A stretch of DNA of 64,000 nt from Candidatus Leptovillus gracilis (GCA_016716065.1 JADJXA010000001.1:868001-932000), one strand, 5' to 3'. Shown: positions 24,229 to 33,506, counted from the first letter of the stretch. The notes: generated by a model not told the origin, from the sequence alone. Numbers and translations are program-made.

Positions 24229-24609
24229 TTACTTACCCTTACGACGTCCACGGCCGGCAACCGTCTTCTTCGGACCCTTGCGTGTGCGCGCGTTTGTCTT
24301 CGTGCGCTGCCCATGCACCGGTAGATGGCGGCGATGGCGCAGCCCACGGTAGCACCCGATTTCTGTCAGGCGCTTGATGTTCATAGCCACTTCGCGGCGC
24401 AAATCACCTTCTACGATGTAACCATCGTCTATGATCTGTCGCAAACGGCCGACTTCGGCTTCGGAAAGGTCTTGCACCCGTGTGTCCGGATTAATGTTGG
24501 CCGAAGCCAGAATATTCTGGCTGGCCGTCTTACCGATGCCGTATATATAAGTTAAGCCAATTTCCACCCGCTTATTACGGGGAACATCTACACCAGCAAT
24601 ACGTGCCAT
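24229..24609 (-). CDS. rpsM: 30S ribosomal protein S13
   Basis: A 126-residue S13, which contacts the P-site tRNA and the 50S subunit. It begins MARIAGVDVPRNKRVEIGL and contains YIYGIGKTASQNIL, the conserved RGLRHRRHLPVHGQRT and the basic tail TRKGPKKTVAGRGRRKGK. It is the first gene of the alpha cluster and directly follows rpmJ. Confidence 0.98.
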   Translation of the reverse strand: MARIAGVDVPRNKRVEIGLTYIYGIGKTASQNILASANINPDTRVQDLSEAEVGRLRQIIDDGYIVEGDLRREVAMNIKRLTEIGCYRGLRHRRHLPVHGQRTKTNARTRKGPKKTVAGRGRRKGK

Positions 24610-24621
24610 AATTCCTCCAGC

Positions 24622-24735
24622 CTACCCTTGCCGCTGCTTGTGATTAGGGTCTACACAAATCACACGCACAATGCCTTTGCGCTTAATAATTTTGCATTTC
24701 GGACAACGACGTTTTACAGACGCTGATACTTTCAT
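24622..24735 (-). CDS. rpmJ: 50S ribosomal protein L36
   Basis: A 37-residue protein, found by translating the complement directly: MKVSASVKRRCPKCKIIKRK followed by GIVRVICVDPNHKQRQG. The Cys-x2-Cys...Cys-x4-His zinc ribbon (CPKC...C....H) marks the zinc-binding form of L36. It sits between adk and rpsM. In many bacteria map and infA would also lie here; neither is present in the 68-base gap to adk. Confidence 0.95.
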   Translation of the reverse strand: MKVSASVKRRCPKCKIIKRKGIVRVICVDPNHKQRQG

Positions 24736-24803
24736 TTTTTCTTCCTCTGATTGTGCCGCTTATAAAATGCACAATCTCTTATCTACTCATCAACTATCTG
24801 ATT

Positions 24804-25376
24804 CTAACTTGCTTGCGCCACCTGGAGCAATTCCTGAAATACTTCGTCAATGTCTTGCTCACCATTTACTGTAACCAGGAGATTTTTGTTCTGGTAATAG
24901 TCAAGCAGCGGTTGCGTTTGCTCGGCGTAAACCCGCATTCGGGTTCGGATCGTTTCCTCGTTGTCATCAGAACGACCTTCTATTTCCGCCCGCTTGAGCA
25001 GACGTTTTACCAGTTCATCCTGGCATACATGAATATAAGGAACAGCTTTGATCGCCCCAGAAAATTCGGCTAACAACGCCTCCAAAGCCTCTGCTTGAGC
25101 CGGATTGCGTGGAAAGCCATCCAAAATCGCGCCCTGTTCACAATCTGCTTGCGCCAGTCGGGCGCGAACCATAGCGATGGTCAAGTTGTCCGGGACTAAT
25201 TGGCCCCTATCCATGTACGTTTTGGCGAGTTTGCCTAACTCCGTTTCGTTCTTCAGGTTGTAGCGAAACAAATCGCCCGTTGCTACTTGTGGTAAACCTA
25301 GTTTAGTTTCCAATTTCTTGGCCTGGGTTCCTTTACCGGCCCCAGGGGCTCCCATCAAAACCAGGTAAGTTCCCAT
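24804..25376 (-). CDS. adk: Adenylate kinase
   Basis: A 190-residue short-form adenylate kinase interconverting ATP + AMP and 2 ADP. The P-loop GAPGAGKGTQAKKL lies near residue 9, the AMP site near 35 (TGDLFRYNLKNETELG), and the signature ILDGFPRNPAQAEAL near 80. The LID is short and has no zinc-binding Cys cluster. The first base of the frame lies two bases after the secY stop, the usual spc order secY-adk. Confidence 0.97.
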   Translation of the reverse strand: MGTYLVLMGAPGAGKGTQAKKLETKLGLPQVATGDLFRYNLKNETELGKLAKTYMDRGQLVPDNLTIAMVRARLAQADCEQGAILDGFPRNPAQAEALEALLAEFSGAIKAVPYIHVCQDELVKRLLKRAEIEGRSDDNEETIRTRMRVYAEQTQPLLDYYQNKNLLVTVNGEQDIDEVFQELLQVAQAS

Positions 25377-25378
25377 GT

Positions 25379-26755
25379 CTAGATAAATCCCTCGTAATTA
25401 CGCATGAGCAGTTGTGCTTCTAACTGCCTCATGGTGTCTATAACCACACCAACAATGATAATGAGGCCAGAACCATTTACCACCAAGACACTTTGCTCAA
25501 TGCCAGGCAGCCCCAATATCGCCCCTAGTCCTTGCATAATGCCGGGCAAGATGGCGATAATGCCCAGGAAAACAGCGCCGGCGAAGGTAATTCGGCGCAC
25601 AACAGCCATGATGTAATCGGCCGTGCGTTTGCCAGGGCGAATGCCGGGAATAAAGCCACCCTGCCGCTGCAATGTCTGGGGAATGTTCTGCTGCTGGACC
25701 ATGACGTCTGTATAGAAGAAGGTGAACCCAACAACCAACAGGAAAAAGAACAGCCAGTAAAAGATGAACAACCAGGGGTTGAGCGTTGGGTCTTGTACGG
25801 ACCCAAAGGAGGCGATGGTTTGAGCAATCTTATCCATCGTGCTGCCACTGCCTGAGACGAACAGCCCGGCGATCAAGGGCGGGAAGGTCAGGATGGATTG
25901 GGCGAAGATGATCGGAATCATGCCCGCAGTGTTAACCTTCAGGGGGATGTAGCTGCTTTGTCCTTGATAGACCTTACGGCCGCGCACACGACGGCCGTAC
26001 TGCACCGGTATACGTCTTTGCCCTTCCTGCACAATCACAATCACCAAGACCGTCAGGAGGGTGATGACAATGAATGCCACAAAGGTGAAGATACGGGTAA
26101 CGGTGTCTGATAGGGAAAACATGCTGGCAATGCTCGGCAAGATCCCGGAAACAATGCCGCCAAAAATGATCAGCGAAATACCTTGACCAATGCCATCTTC
26201 TGTGATCATCTCGCCTAACCAAATGGCAAACATTGTGCCACCCAACATCGCCATCAACGTGGTAAACGTTGCCAACAGTTGCGGCGGCGTAAAGCCAAAG
26301 TTCGGCATAATCACTTCCAGCCCACCAACCGATTGGTAGCTAAAACCAACCAGTCGAATCTGACCCACCGCATTCACCAGGGCCAGTGGAACTGTCAGGT
26401 AATAGGTGTAACGATTAATCTTATTACGGCCAGATTCGCCTTCGGAAGCCAATTCCTCTAGCTGAGGGATAATCGGCGTAATCAACTGGATGATAATGGA
26501 GGCTGTAATGTAAGGATACACCCCCATGGCCATCACCGAGAAATTACGCACGGCCCCACCGGACAAGAAGTCCAAAAAGGCAATCACCTGATTATTGCCA
26601 ATTGGTTGGCTCGTAAACGCCAACCACGCTTCCAGGTTAACCCCAGGCACGGGAATATTGGCCACCAAACGATAAATCACCAACAAGCCGATGGTGAACA
26701 AAATGCGTCGGCGCAGATCAGGCAGCATGAAGGCAGAACGTACAGAATCAATCAT
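25379..26755 (-). CDS. secY: Preprotein translocase subunit SecY
   Basis: The 458-residue pore of the Sec translocon, with about ten membrane helices. Seen are RRRILFTIGLLVIYRLVANIPVPG (helix 1), FLDFLSGGAVRNFSVMAMGV (plug region), GIGQGISLIIF, and the cytosolic loop QEGQRRIPVQYGRRVRGRK. Further on are the loop with GFIPGIRPGKRTADYI and the C-terminal helix GSGLIIIVGVVIDTMRQLEAQ. It lies between rplO and adk in spc operon order. It is slightly longer than E. coli SecY. Confidence 0.97.
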   Translation of the reverse strand: MIDSVRSAFMLPDLRRRILFTIGLLVIYRLVANIPVPGVNLEAWLAFTSQPIGNNQVIAFLDFLSGGAVRNFSVMAMGVYPYITASIIIQLITPIIPQLEELASEGESGRNKINRYTYYLTVPLALVNAVGQIRLVGFSYQSVGGLEVIMPNFGFTPPQLLATFTTLMAMLGGTMFAIWLGEMITEDGIGQGISLIIFGGIVSGILPSIASMFSLSDTVTRIFTFVAFIVITLLTVLVIVIVQEGQRRIPVQYGRRVRGRKVYQGQSSYIPLKVNTAGMIPIIFAQSILTFPPLIAGLFVSGSGSTMDKIAQTIASFGSVQDPTLNPWLFIFYWLFFFLLVVGFTFFYTDVMVQQQNIPQTLQRQGGFIPGIRPGKRTADYIMAVVRRITFAGAVFLGIIAILPGIMQGLGAILGLPGIEQSVLVVNGSGLIIIVGVVIDTMRQLEAQLLMRNYEGFI

Positions 26756-26787
26756 GATTTTTCTCCGTGTTCGATGGTCGGCGTGAA

Positions 26788-27246
26788 TTACCCCTCAAGA
26801 GGGAGAATTTCCACCTGACCACCGGCTGCCTCAATCTTTTCTTTCGCCGACTGGGAGAAGCGATGCGCTTTAACGGTCAACGCTTGCGTCAATTCCCCTT
26901 CACCGAGGATAACGACCGGATCGTTCTCTTTTTTGATGAGTCCTAAGAAAGCCAGCACTTCTGGCGTTACGTCTACGTCTTCGAACTCATAGTCAGCCAG
27001 GTCTTTTAAGTTAACGACCTTATAGTAGATTTTATTGTCGTTGGTAAAACCACGTTTATAGGGCAAACGACGGGCCAATGGCAGCTGGCCACCTTCAAAA
27101 TAAACGCCTTTACCACCGCCACTGCGGGCGTTTTGACCCTTGGTACCACGCCCGGCGGTTTTGCCTTGCCCGGCGGAAATACCACGACCCACTCGCTTGC
27201 GCTTTTTCTTTGATCCAGAATTAGGGCGCAGATCGTGTAATTGCAT
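26788..27246 (-). CDS. rplO: 50S ribosomal protein L15
   Basis: A 152-residue L15. The N-terminal extension is Gly/Lys-rich (RVGRGISAGQGKTAGRGTKG), followed by FEGGQLPLARRLPYKRGF and the C-terminal KVEILPLEG-type ending. Its start overlaps the rpmD stop by one base. Length is typical. Confidence 0.97.
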   Translation of the reverse strand: MQLHDLRPNSGSKKKRKRVGRGISAGQGKTAGRGTKGQNARSGGGKGVYFEGGQLPLARRLPYKRGFTNDNKIYYKVVNLKDLADYEFEDVDVTPEVLAFLGLIKKENDPVVILGEGELTQALTVKAHRFSQSAKEKIEAAGGQVEILPLEG

Positions 27247-27428
27247 TATTTCACCTCTTGCACAGAAACCAGATGTTCCACTTTTCTAACCATACCCCGA
27301 ATGACCGGGTTATCGTCGTGTTCCACAGATTGGTTCAACTTTTGCAAACCCAGCGCTTTAATCGTTGCTTTTTGTCGCTCGTTGTACCCAATCACACTTT
27401 TGGTATAAGTGATGATCAACTTACTCAT
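27246..27428 (-). CDS. rpmD: 50S ribosomal protein L30
   Basis: A 60-residue L30 with the bacterial pattern LIITYTKSVIGYNERQKATI, LGLQKLNQSVEHDDNPVIRG and MVRKVEHLVSVQEV. It overlaps rpsE by four bases (ATGA) and rplO by one base, consistent with tight coupling in the spc cluster. Confidence 0.96.
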   Translation of the reverse strand: MSKLIITYTKSVIGYNERQKATIKALGLQKLNQSVEHDDNPVIRGMVRKVEHLVSVQEVK

Positions 27429-27949
27429 TGCTTACGACTCCAGAATGGCATAACCTCGGCCACATCTTTGCCTCGTTCGGCGGCCACCTGATTGACGTTC
27501 TTGAGTTGTTGCAGCCCGTCCATCGTGGCTTGCAGAACATTGAGGACGTTCTGGCTGCCTAACGACTTGGAGAGAATGTCTTTATACCCTGCGGCTTCAA
27601 TAATTTGGCGAACGGCGCCGCCGGCGATAACGCCTGTACCGGGCGAGGCCGGCTTTAAGAGTACTTTGGCCGAGCTGTGTGTGCCGATTACCTCGTGGGG
27701 GATGGTGTTACCCATCATGGAAACAGCGTGCATATTTTTGCGAGCAGCTTCCAGCGCTTTACGGATAGCATCGGGCACAGAGCGGGCTTTACCCACGCCA
27801 ACAGCAACGCTGCCTTTGTTATCGCCTACCACCACAGCGACGCGGAAGGCAAAGCGACGGCCACCCTTGATGACTTTGGCAACGCGCGTAATGTCTACAA
27901 TACGCTCGTCTAATTCGCTACTTTGTTCGTATTGACGTCTTTGTCCCAT
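27425..27949 (-). CDS. rpsE: 30S ribosomal protein S5
   Basis: A 174-residue S5, important for decoding accuracy. The N-terminal double-stranded-RNA-binding domain carries DITRVAKVIKGGRRFAFRV and VVVGDNKGSVAVGVGKA, and the C-terminal domain has GTGVIAGGAVRQIIEAAGYKD. Gene order rplR-rpsE-rpmD is standard. Confidence 0.98.
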   Translation of the reverse strand: MGQRRQYEQSSELDERIVDITRVAKVIKGGRRFAFRVAVVVGDNKGSVAVGVGKARSVPDAIRKALEAARKNMHAVSMMGNTIPHEVIGTHSSAKVLLKPASPGTGVIAGGAVRQIIEAAGYKDILSKSLGSQNVLNVLQATMDGLQQLKNVNQVAAERGKDVAEVMPFWSRKQ

Positions 27950-27962
27950 TGTATTCTCCTGT

Positions 27963-28325
27963 TTAGAACTTCAGACCGCCTTCGCGGGCGCCGTCGGCTA
28001 AGGCTTTGATACGGCCGTGATAGAGAAAACCACCCCGATCAAATACGACCTGCTCAATACCGGCTGCCAGGGCGCGCTCGGCCACTGCTTTGCCTACCAA
28101 TGTGGCCTGCTCACTCTTTGTCTTGCCCGCCATCTGGTCCTTCAGTTGGTTATCAATGGAGGATGCGGACACAATCGTGCGCCCAGATACGTCGTCAACA
28201 AGTTGTGCATAAATCTGTTCCGTGCTGCGGAACGCGCTCAAACGTGGACGCTCTGGTGTACCGGAAACCTTCATCCGAATACGGCGACGGCGTCGTTCAC
28301 GTGTTATATGAGATTTTACAGCCAT
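27963..28325 (-). CDS. rplR: 50S ribosomal protein L18
   Basis: A 120-residue L18, which binds 5S rRNA. Signatures are RERRRRRIRMKVSGTPERPR near the N-terminus, LSAFRSTEQIYAQLVDD and the terminal VVFDRGGFLYHGRIKALAD. It lies 11 bases after rplF. Confidence 0.98.
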   Translation of the reverse strand: MAVKSHITRERRRRRIRMKVSGTPERPRLSAFRSTEQIYAQLVDDVSGRTIVSASSIDNQLKDQMAGKTKSEQATLVGKAVAERALAAGIEQVVFDRGGFLYHGRIKALADGAREGGLKF

Positions 28326-28336
28326 GATAGTACCTC

Positions 28337-28882
28337 TTAAACCTTGCCTGTCTTGCCGGCCTTGCGCCGCACGATTTCGTTGTCATAACGAATGCCTTTG
28401 CCTTTGTACGGTTCTGGCGGTCGTTGTTTGCGGATTTGTGCAGCAATTTCGCCTACCACTTGCTTGTCAATGCCGGAGACGATCACGGTTTTGTTACGGT
28501 TTTCTACCGCAAACTGCACATCGGCCGGCGGGTCGAAGTGTACCGGATGCGAATAACCAACATTTAACACCAGTACATTGCCGTTCATTTCGGCGCGGTA
28601 GCCAACACCTTCGATTTGCAACTTTTTAGAAAACCCGTCGCTGACACCCACAACCATGTTGTTAAGCAAGGCGCGGGTTAAACCATGCAAAGAGCGATGT
28701 TCTTGGGAATCAGACGGCCGTTTCACTATCATCATCCCATCTTCCATTTCCAGAAGCATTTGGGGATGCAGCGGCTGCGTTAAACTGCCCTTTGGCCCTT
28801 TAACCGTTACCAAATTCCCTTCCTCAACATCAATCTTTACTTTGTCAGGTATTTGGATGGGCGCTTTACCAATTCGAGACAT
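28337..28882 (-). CDS. rplF: 50S ribosomal protein L6
   Basis: A 181-residue L6 located near the GTPase-associated region. It starts MSRIGKAPIQIPDKVKI, contains VTVKGPKGSLTQPL, and ends with the second repeat (SGIDKQVVGEIAAQIRKQRP, then EPYKGKGIRYDNEIV). Length and order are standard. Confidence 0.98.
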   Translation of the reverse strand: MSRIGKAPIQIPDKVKIDVEEGNLVTVKGPKGSLTQPLHPQMLLEMEDGMMIVKRPSDSQEHRSLHGLTRALLNNMVVGVSDGFSKKLQIEGVGYRAEMNGNVLVLNVGYSHPVHFDPPADVQFAVENRNKTVIVSGIDKQVVGEIAAQIRKQRPPEPYKGKGIRYDNEIVRRKAGKTGKV

Positions 28883-28895
28883 GGATTACCTCCAA

Positions 28896-29303
28896 CTACC
28901 AGACCCTGCAAACAACTTCACCACCAATACCCCGGCGGCGAGCTTGCTGTCCAGTCATGATACCCTGAGATGTTGTCACGATGGAAATGCCCATGCCGCT
29001 CAACACCCAAGGAATATTTTTTGTACCAACGTAAACACGACGTCCCGGCCGGCTGACTCGTTCCAGACCCGTAATCACGGACCGGCGATGGCGACGGTCG
29101 CCTACGTATTTTAACGTCACATTCAACACAGATTGTGGTTTTTCAGGAATAACCTGATAATCCTCAATGTACCCTTCCGCTTTCAACACACGGGCCACTT
29201 CCACTTTGATTTTGGAATTGGGCATAGACACAGTGGGGTGTAACCGCATCTGCGCATTACGAATGCGTGTTAGCATATCAGCAATTGGATCACTCATTGA
29301 CAT
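28896..29303 (-). CDS. rpsH: 30S ribosomal protein S8
   Basis: An S8 of 133-135 residues, binding the central domain of 16S rRNA. The start may be at 29303 or at the second ATG six bases on (MSDPIADMLTRIRNAQ), which matches the usual N-terminus better. Signatures are PNSKIKVEVARVLKAEGYI and the C-terminal GIMTGQQARRRGIGGEVVCR. Confidence 0.97.
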   Translation of the reverse strand: MSMSDPIADMLTRIRNAQMRLHPTVSMPNSKIKVEVARVLKAEGYIEDYQVIPEKPQSVLNVTLKYVGDRRHRRSVITGLERVSRPGRRVYVGTKNIPWVLSGMGISIVTTSQGIMTGQQARRRGIGGEVVCRVW

Positions 29304-29313
29304 AATGCACCTC

Positions 29314-29496
29314 TTACCAACTTGATTTCACCACGCCAGGAACATTGCCCTTCAGCGATTCTTCGCGGAAGCAAATGCGGCATAACCCAAAGCGGCGCAT
29401 GTAGCCACGAGGACGACCACAAAGCCGACACCGATTTCTGACCTGTACGCGATATTTCCGCTTGGTTTCCCGTGCGATCATTGATTTCTTCGCCAT
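29314..29496 (-). CDS. rpsZ: 30S ribosomal protein S14, zinc-binding type
   Basis: A 60-residue short S14 with a zinc ribbon formed by CRLC and CRIC (CRLCGRPRGYMRRFGLCRIC). This is the Zn-dependent form (C+), as opposed to the longer Cys-free paralog that replaces it under zinc limitation in some bacteria. Ordered between rplE and rpsH as usual. Confidence 0.97.
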   Translation of the reverse strand: MAKKSMIARETKRKYRVQVRNRCRLCGRPRGYMRRFGLCRICFREESLKGNVPGVVKSSW

Positions 29497-29509
29497 TTTT
29501 TCTCCTACC

Positions 29510-30055
29510 TCAACTCTGCCAGAACGGCATCCCTAACAAGGTCAACAAACGGCGACCTTCTTCATCCGTCTGCGCCGTTGTCACGATGGTTACTTCCATT
29601 CCCCGCAGTTTATCAATCTTGTCAAAATCAATTTCAGGGAAGATCAATTGCTCGCGCAGACCAAGCGTGTAATTGCCACGGCCGTCAAAGGAATCAGGCG
29701 AAATTCCCTGAAAGTCACGTGTACGCGGCAGAGCCACATGGATCAGACGTGTCAGAAAACTCCACATCCGTTCGCCACGCAGAGTTACCTTCACGCCAAT
29801 AATTCGGCCTTCACGCAACTTGAAACCAGCGATAGATTTCTTTGCTTTTGTAACCACCGGTTTTTGCCCGGTAATCGCCGTCACGTCGCTGACGGCAAAT
29901 TCTATGGCCTTAGCGTTGTCCAACGCCTCACCCAGACCCACATTGACGACTACTTTCGTCACTCGCGGCACTTGCATAACAGAACTGTACTCGAACTCTT
30001 TCATCAGAGCCGGGGCAATTTCTGTCTGGTACCGCTCTTTTAACGGTGTAAACAT
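29510..30055 (-). CDS. rplE: 50S ribosomal protein L5
   Basis: A 181-residue L5, which binds 5S rRNA and the P-site tRNA. Visible are VPRVTKVVVNVGLGEALDN, TGQKPVVTKAKKSIAGFKLR, LRGERMWSFLTRLI and the terminal MEVTIVTTAQTDEEGRRLL. The 131-base gap to rplX (30056-30186) is longer than its neighbours and shows no extra gene. Confidence 0.98.
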   Translation of the reverse strand: MFTPLKERYQTEIAPALMKEFEYSSVMQVPRVTKVVVNVGLGEALDNAKAIEFAVSDVTAITGQKPVVTKAKKSIAGFKLREGRIIGVKVTLRGERMWSFLTRLIHVALPRTRDFQGISPDSFDGRGNYTLGLREQLIFPEIDFDKIDKLRGMEVTIVTTAQTDEEGRRLLTLLGMPFWQS

Positions 30056-30186
30056 TTTTCCTCCAGGTTAAGTGGCAGGTCAACCAACGGTTCAGGCTTT
30101 CACCTAGGTGGTCTGGCAGTGGAGCACCCACTTATCACAACCACCATTTACCGTTTTAAAGCGCCTGGCTCACCATGGGTTGTTAA

Positions 30187-30519
30187 TCAGGATTTATCAA
30201 TAATGTCTTTGCCACTCACTTTGGAGTAGCGAATAGAACGGCCGTCATCATTGCGGCGAAAACCAACCCGCGTCGGTTTATCGGTATGCGGGCACACCAG
30301 CATGACGTTAGACAGGGAAATCGGCGCTTCAAACTCAATAATACCGCCCTTGGCCTGCGACCGACCACCGGTAGCCTGCGGCTTCTGGTGCTTCTTAACC
30401 ATATTCACGCCAGACACCACAATGCGGTTCTTCTTAACGATCAAACGCTGCACTTCACCGCGCTGTCCCTTATAATTTCCGGCAATCACTTCTACTTCGT
30501 CACCGACTTTAATGCGCAT
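30187..30519 (-). CDS. rplX: 50S ribosomal protein L24
   Basis: A 110-residue L24, an assembly initiator for the 50S subunit. It opens with a KOW motif (VGDEVEVIAGNYKGQRGEVQ), then GVNMVKKHQKP and SNVMLVCPHTDKPTRVGFR. It follows rplN in standard order. Confidence 0.97.
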   Translation of the reverse strand: MRIKVGDEVEVIAGNYKGQRGEVQRLIVKKNRIVVSGVNMVKKHQKPQATGGRSQAKGGIIEFEAPISLSNVMLVCPHTDKPTRVGFRRNDDGRSIRYSKVSGKDIIDKS

Positions 30520-30575
30520 CTCTTACCTCATTTCCTGCTAAACGATGGCGCTAAACCCCATCGTCTGACCCATGT

Positions 30576-30947
30576 CTACAGCGCCTCCGGCGCCAAAGAC
30601 ATGATGCGCCCAAACCCCTTGTCGCGCAGCTCACGGGCTACCGGCCCGAAAATACGTGTACCAACCGGGTTCGTGCCCGATGAATCCAGGATAACCGCCG
30701 CATTGTCATCAAAGCGGATGTAGCTGCCATCATCGCGTTTGTACTCTTTGCTGGTGCGTACAACCACCGCTTTGACAATAGACCCTTTCTTCACCGACGA
30801 ATTAGGCGCAGCCTTCTTCACAGAAGCTGTCACAACCTCGCCAACGCCACCATAACGGCGCACAGAACCGCCCATTACCTGAATAACCAGAAGTTCACGG
30901 GCGCCTGAATTATCTGCCACTTTCAAACGACTTTCTTTTTGAATCAT
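30576..30947 (-). CDS. rplN: 50S ribosomal protein L14
   Basis: A 123-residue L14, forming an intersubunit bridge. Signatures: MIQKESRLKVADNSGARELL, KKGSIVKAVVVRTSKEYKR, and FDDNAAVILDSSGTNPVGTR before the C-terminal GFGRIMSLAPEAL. It opens the spc gene cluster 12 bases after rpsQ. Confidence 0.98.
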   Translation of the reverse strand: MIQKESRLKVADNSGARELLVIQVMGGSVRRYGGVGEVVTASVKKAAPNSSVKKGSIVKAVVVRTSKEYKRDDGSYIRFDDNAAVILDSSGTNPVGTRIFGPVARELRDKGFGRIMSLAPEAL

Positions 30948-30959
30948 GACAATTCCTCG

Positions 30960-31211
30960 CTATTTTGCCCGTTCCAAAATGGAAACGACAGCAAATCGCT
31001 TATGGCGGCTAATTGGCGCAGACTCGATAATCTGCACGCGATCACCCGTGCGGCAATCATTGGCTTCATCATGCGCCTGATATTTCTTGCGCAAACGCAA
31101 TACTTTGCCATAGACGGGGTGGCGTTTTGTTGTTGTCACTTCCACAACCACCGTCTTGTCCATCTTGTCACTGATGACCACGCCTACCAGACGTTTACGT
31201 TGTTCTCTCAT
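30960..31211 (-). CDS. rpsQ: 30S ribosomal protein S17
   Basis: An 83-residue S17 with an OB fold binding 16S rRNA helix 11. Signatures: KRLVGVVISDKMDKTVVVEV, KYQAHDEANDCRTGDRVQI and ESAPISRHKRFAVV. It ends the S10 cluster. Confidence 0.97.
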   Translation of the reverse strand: MREQRKRLVGVVISDKMDKTVVVEVTTTKRHPVYGKVLRLRKKYQAHDEANDCRTGDRVQIIESAPISRHKRFAVVSILERAK

Positions 31212-31218
31212 CTTATAC

Positions 31219-31646
31219 CTACCCTACAACCTCATAGCTGGTAACCAGGCGCGGTTGCGACTTTTGCTGCCGGGCACGTCGCCCATGAAGGCGTTTTTTG
31301 TTTAGATTCACCAAAGCAGAGGCTAATTCTCCGCCCCCTTGTTCAGCAAAAGCCACCCGCCAGGCGCTGTCTTCGTAATTGAAAGCGGCCGTCGCCTGCC
31401 ACTCTTTGCCGGTCAACACCGATGCGATAGACGGTTCGGCAGCGGCGGCTTCAATGGCTAACTGGCGCATGTGCAGCACAGACTCAATCTGGGCGGTCTC
31501 CCGGCGCACTGCGCGAATGCGCGTGTAATCTTCCAGGCGCGCGCCAGCTTTCTGGAAGCGAAGATTAAACATCTCCTCTCGATTATTTTCGAGCATTTCT
31601 CCCAGTTTCTGATCACTCATTCCGCGTAACTCAACGATTTTAGCCA

Positions 31647-31647
<1 letters not shown>
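31219..31647 (-). CDS. rpmC: 50S ribosomal protein L29 with long C-terminal extension
   Basis: The first 68 residues are a normal L29 hairpin (ELRGMSDQKLGEMLENNREE, MFNLRFQKAGARLEDYTRIR, then RRETAQIESVL). The frame then continues for another 70 or so residues to a total of 142, about twice the family length. The tail is Ala/Glu-rich at first, then has FNYEDSAWRVAFAEQGGGEL and ends basic (NLNKKRLHGRRARQQKSQ). There is no frameshift sign: the stop lies eight bases before rpsQ and the start overlaps the rplP stop. L29 sits at the polypeptide exit tunnel, so the tail could project there. Confidence 0.92.
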
Positions 31648-32063
<416 letters not shown>

Positions 32064-32139
32064 GATTACAAAACTCCGCAAAATTAAAGATTTAGGTATG
32101 CGGCTCTTGCCCACATTGAACCTAATCTTTAATCCTCAT

Positions 32140-32811
32140 TTATTCACTAATGTAGACGTCCATGGCCGATTCGGTTCGTTGTGGCAAAACTTCACCACGA
32201 TAAACCCAAACCTTGACCCCAATTTTGCCAAATGTGGTCAGCGCTTCGGCAAAGCCATAGTTCAGATCAGCCCGAATGGTGTTCCGCGGAACACGGCCGT
32301 CCCAAACCTTTTCCTTGCGCGCCATTTCCGAACCACCCAAACGGCCGCCTACCTCAATACGTACACCTTCCGCGCCCTGGCGCATAGCCTGCTGTACAGC
32401 CCGTTTCATCGCCCGACTGTGAGAAATCCGGCGCTCTATCTGCCCGGCAACATTCTCAGCGATCAACTGCGCATCCGTATCCGGCTGCCCAATCTCTTCA
32501 ACTTCCAGCTTCACCGCTTTGTCAGTCAGTTTGCGCAGCTTGCCACGCAGTTCTTTCACAGAAGCGCCTTTACGGCCGATCACAATACCCGGCTTAGCCG
32601 TGTGGATCGTTACCTGAACCTGATTAGGTGCAGCGCGTTCAATGTTTAACGCAGAAATACCGGCCTGAGCCATTTCTTTGCGGATCAATGCCCGAATGGC
32701 GAAATCTTCATGCAGGAGATCCTGATACTGCTGTTTTTCAGCGTACCAGCGCGTATTCCAATCACGGATTATGTTCAAACGAAAACCGACAGGATGTACT
32801 TTACGTCCCAT
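32140..32811 (-). CDS. rpsC: 30S ribosomal protein S3
   Basis: A 223-residue S3 lining the mRNA entry channel. The start is the ATG at 32811 (MGRKVHPVGFRLNIIRDWNT); an upstream in-frame extension to 32967 overlaps rplV and is not S3-like. The KH domain has PGIVIGRKGASVKELRGKL, and the C-terminal domain carries EGVRIEVGGRLGGSEMARKE. It follows rplV in the usual order. Confidence 0.97.
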   Translation of the reverse strand: MGRKVHPVGFRLNIIRDWNTRWYAEKQQYQDLLHEDFAIRALIRKEMAQAGISALNIERAAPNQVQVTIHTAKPGIVIGRKGASVKELRGKLRKLTDKAVKLEVEEIGQPDTDAQLIAENVAGQIERRISHSRAMKRAVQQAMRQGAEGVRIEVGGRLGGSEMARKEKVWDGRVPRNTIRADLNYGFAEALTTFGKIGVKVWVYRGEVLPQRTESAMDVYISE

Positions 32812-32824
32812 TACACTCCTCCAG

Positions 32825-33202
32825 CTAATTGTCGTAATCAACGACTTCGCGCTCAGCCAACACAACGGTAATGTGCGACGAACGGCGAATGATGGGCCGG
32901 AAACGACCACGCCCGGCAAAACGACCACCATGCGGCGCTTTGCGGTGCTGCGGTCCTTTGTCGGCATAGATACGGCTCACGTAAAGCTCATCCATTTCCA
33001 GACCAAAGTTCTGTTCCGCATTAGCCACAGCCGATTCCACCAGCTTGTAAACGACGCCGGCCGCAGTCTGAGGCATAAACCGCAATGTTGCCAACGCTTC
33101 ATCCGCATTCTTACCACGGACAACATTACATACCAGGCGTACCTTCTGTACGGCAATAGGTATATGATGAACACTCGCTTTAACTTCAAATGCTTCAGCC
33201 AT
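32825..33202 (-). CDS. rplV: 50S ribosomal protein L22
   Basis: A 125-residue L22 whose long beta-hairpin lines the exit tunnel. Signatures: VRLVCNVVRGKNADEALATL, VESAVANAEQNFGLEMDELY and YADKGPQHRKAPHGGRFAGR, the latter in the tunnel loop. Its start follows two bases after the rpsS stop. Confidence 0.97.
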   Translation of the reverse strand: MAEAFEVKASVHHIPIAVQKVRLVCNVVRGKNADEALATLRFMPQTAAGVVYKLVESAVANAEQNFGLEMDELYVSRIYADKGPQHRKAPHGGRFAGRGRFRPIIRRSSHITVVLAEREVVDYDN

Positions 33203-33204
33203 GA

Positions 33205-33492
33205 TTACCGACGCCCCTTCCCTTTCTTCTCAGATTTCGAGACGTGACCACGAAACATGCGTGTAGGAGCAAATTCACCCAGCTTATGACCGACCATGTT
33301 TTCTGTAACGTAGATCGGAATGTGACGACGGCCGTCATACACCGCAATCGTATGCCCCACCATCTGGGGAAAGATTGTACTCGATCGAGACCAGGTACGA
33401 ATCACCTGACGGCTCTTCGCCACATTCAGTTTTTCAACCTTCTTTAGTAATTTAGGACTGACAAATGGCCCTTTCTTCAAAGAACGTGACAT
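33205..33492 (-). CDS. rpsS: 30S ribosomal protein S19
   Basis: A 95-residue S19 in the 30S head. It starts MSRSLKKGPFVSPKLLKKVE and contains RSSTIFPQMVGHTIAVYDGR and MVGHKLGEFAPTRMFRGH, all highly typical. It lies 14 bases after rplB. Confidence 0.98.
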   Translation of the reverse strand: MSRSLKKGPFVSPKLLKKVEKLNVAKSRQVIRTWSRSSTIFPQMVGHTIAVYDGRRHIPIYVTENMVGHKLGEFAPTRMFRGHVSKSEKKGKGRR

Positions 33493-33506
33493 TTTCTTCT
33501 AACCTC

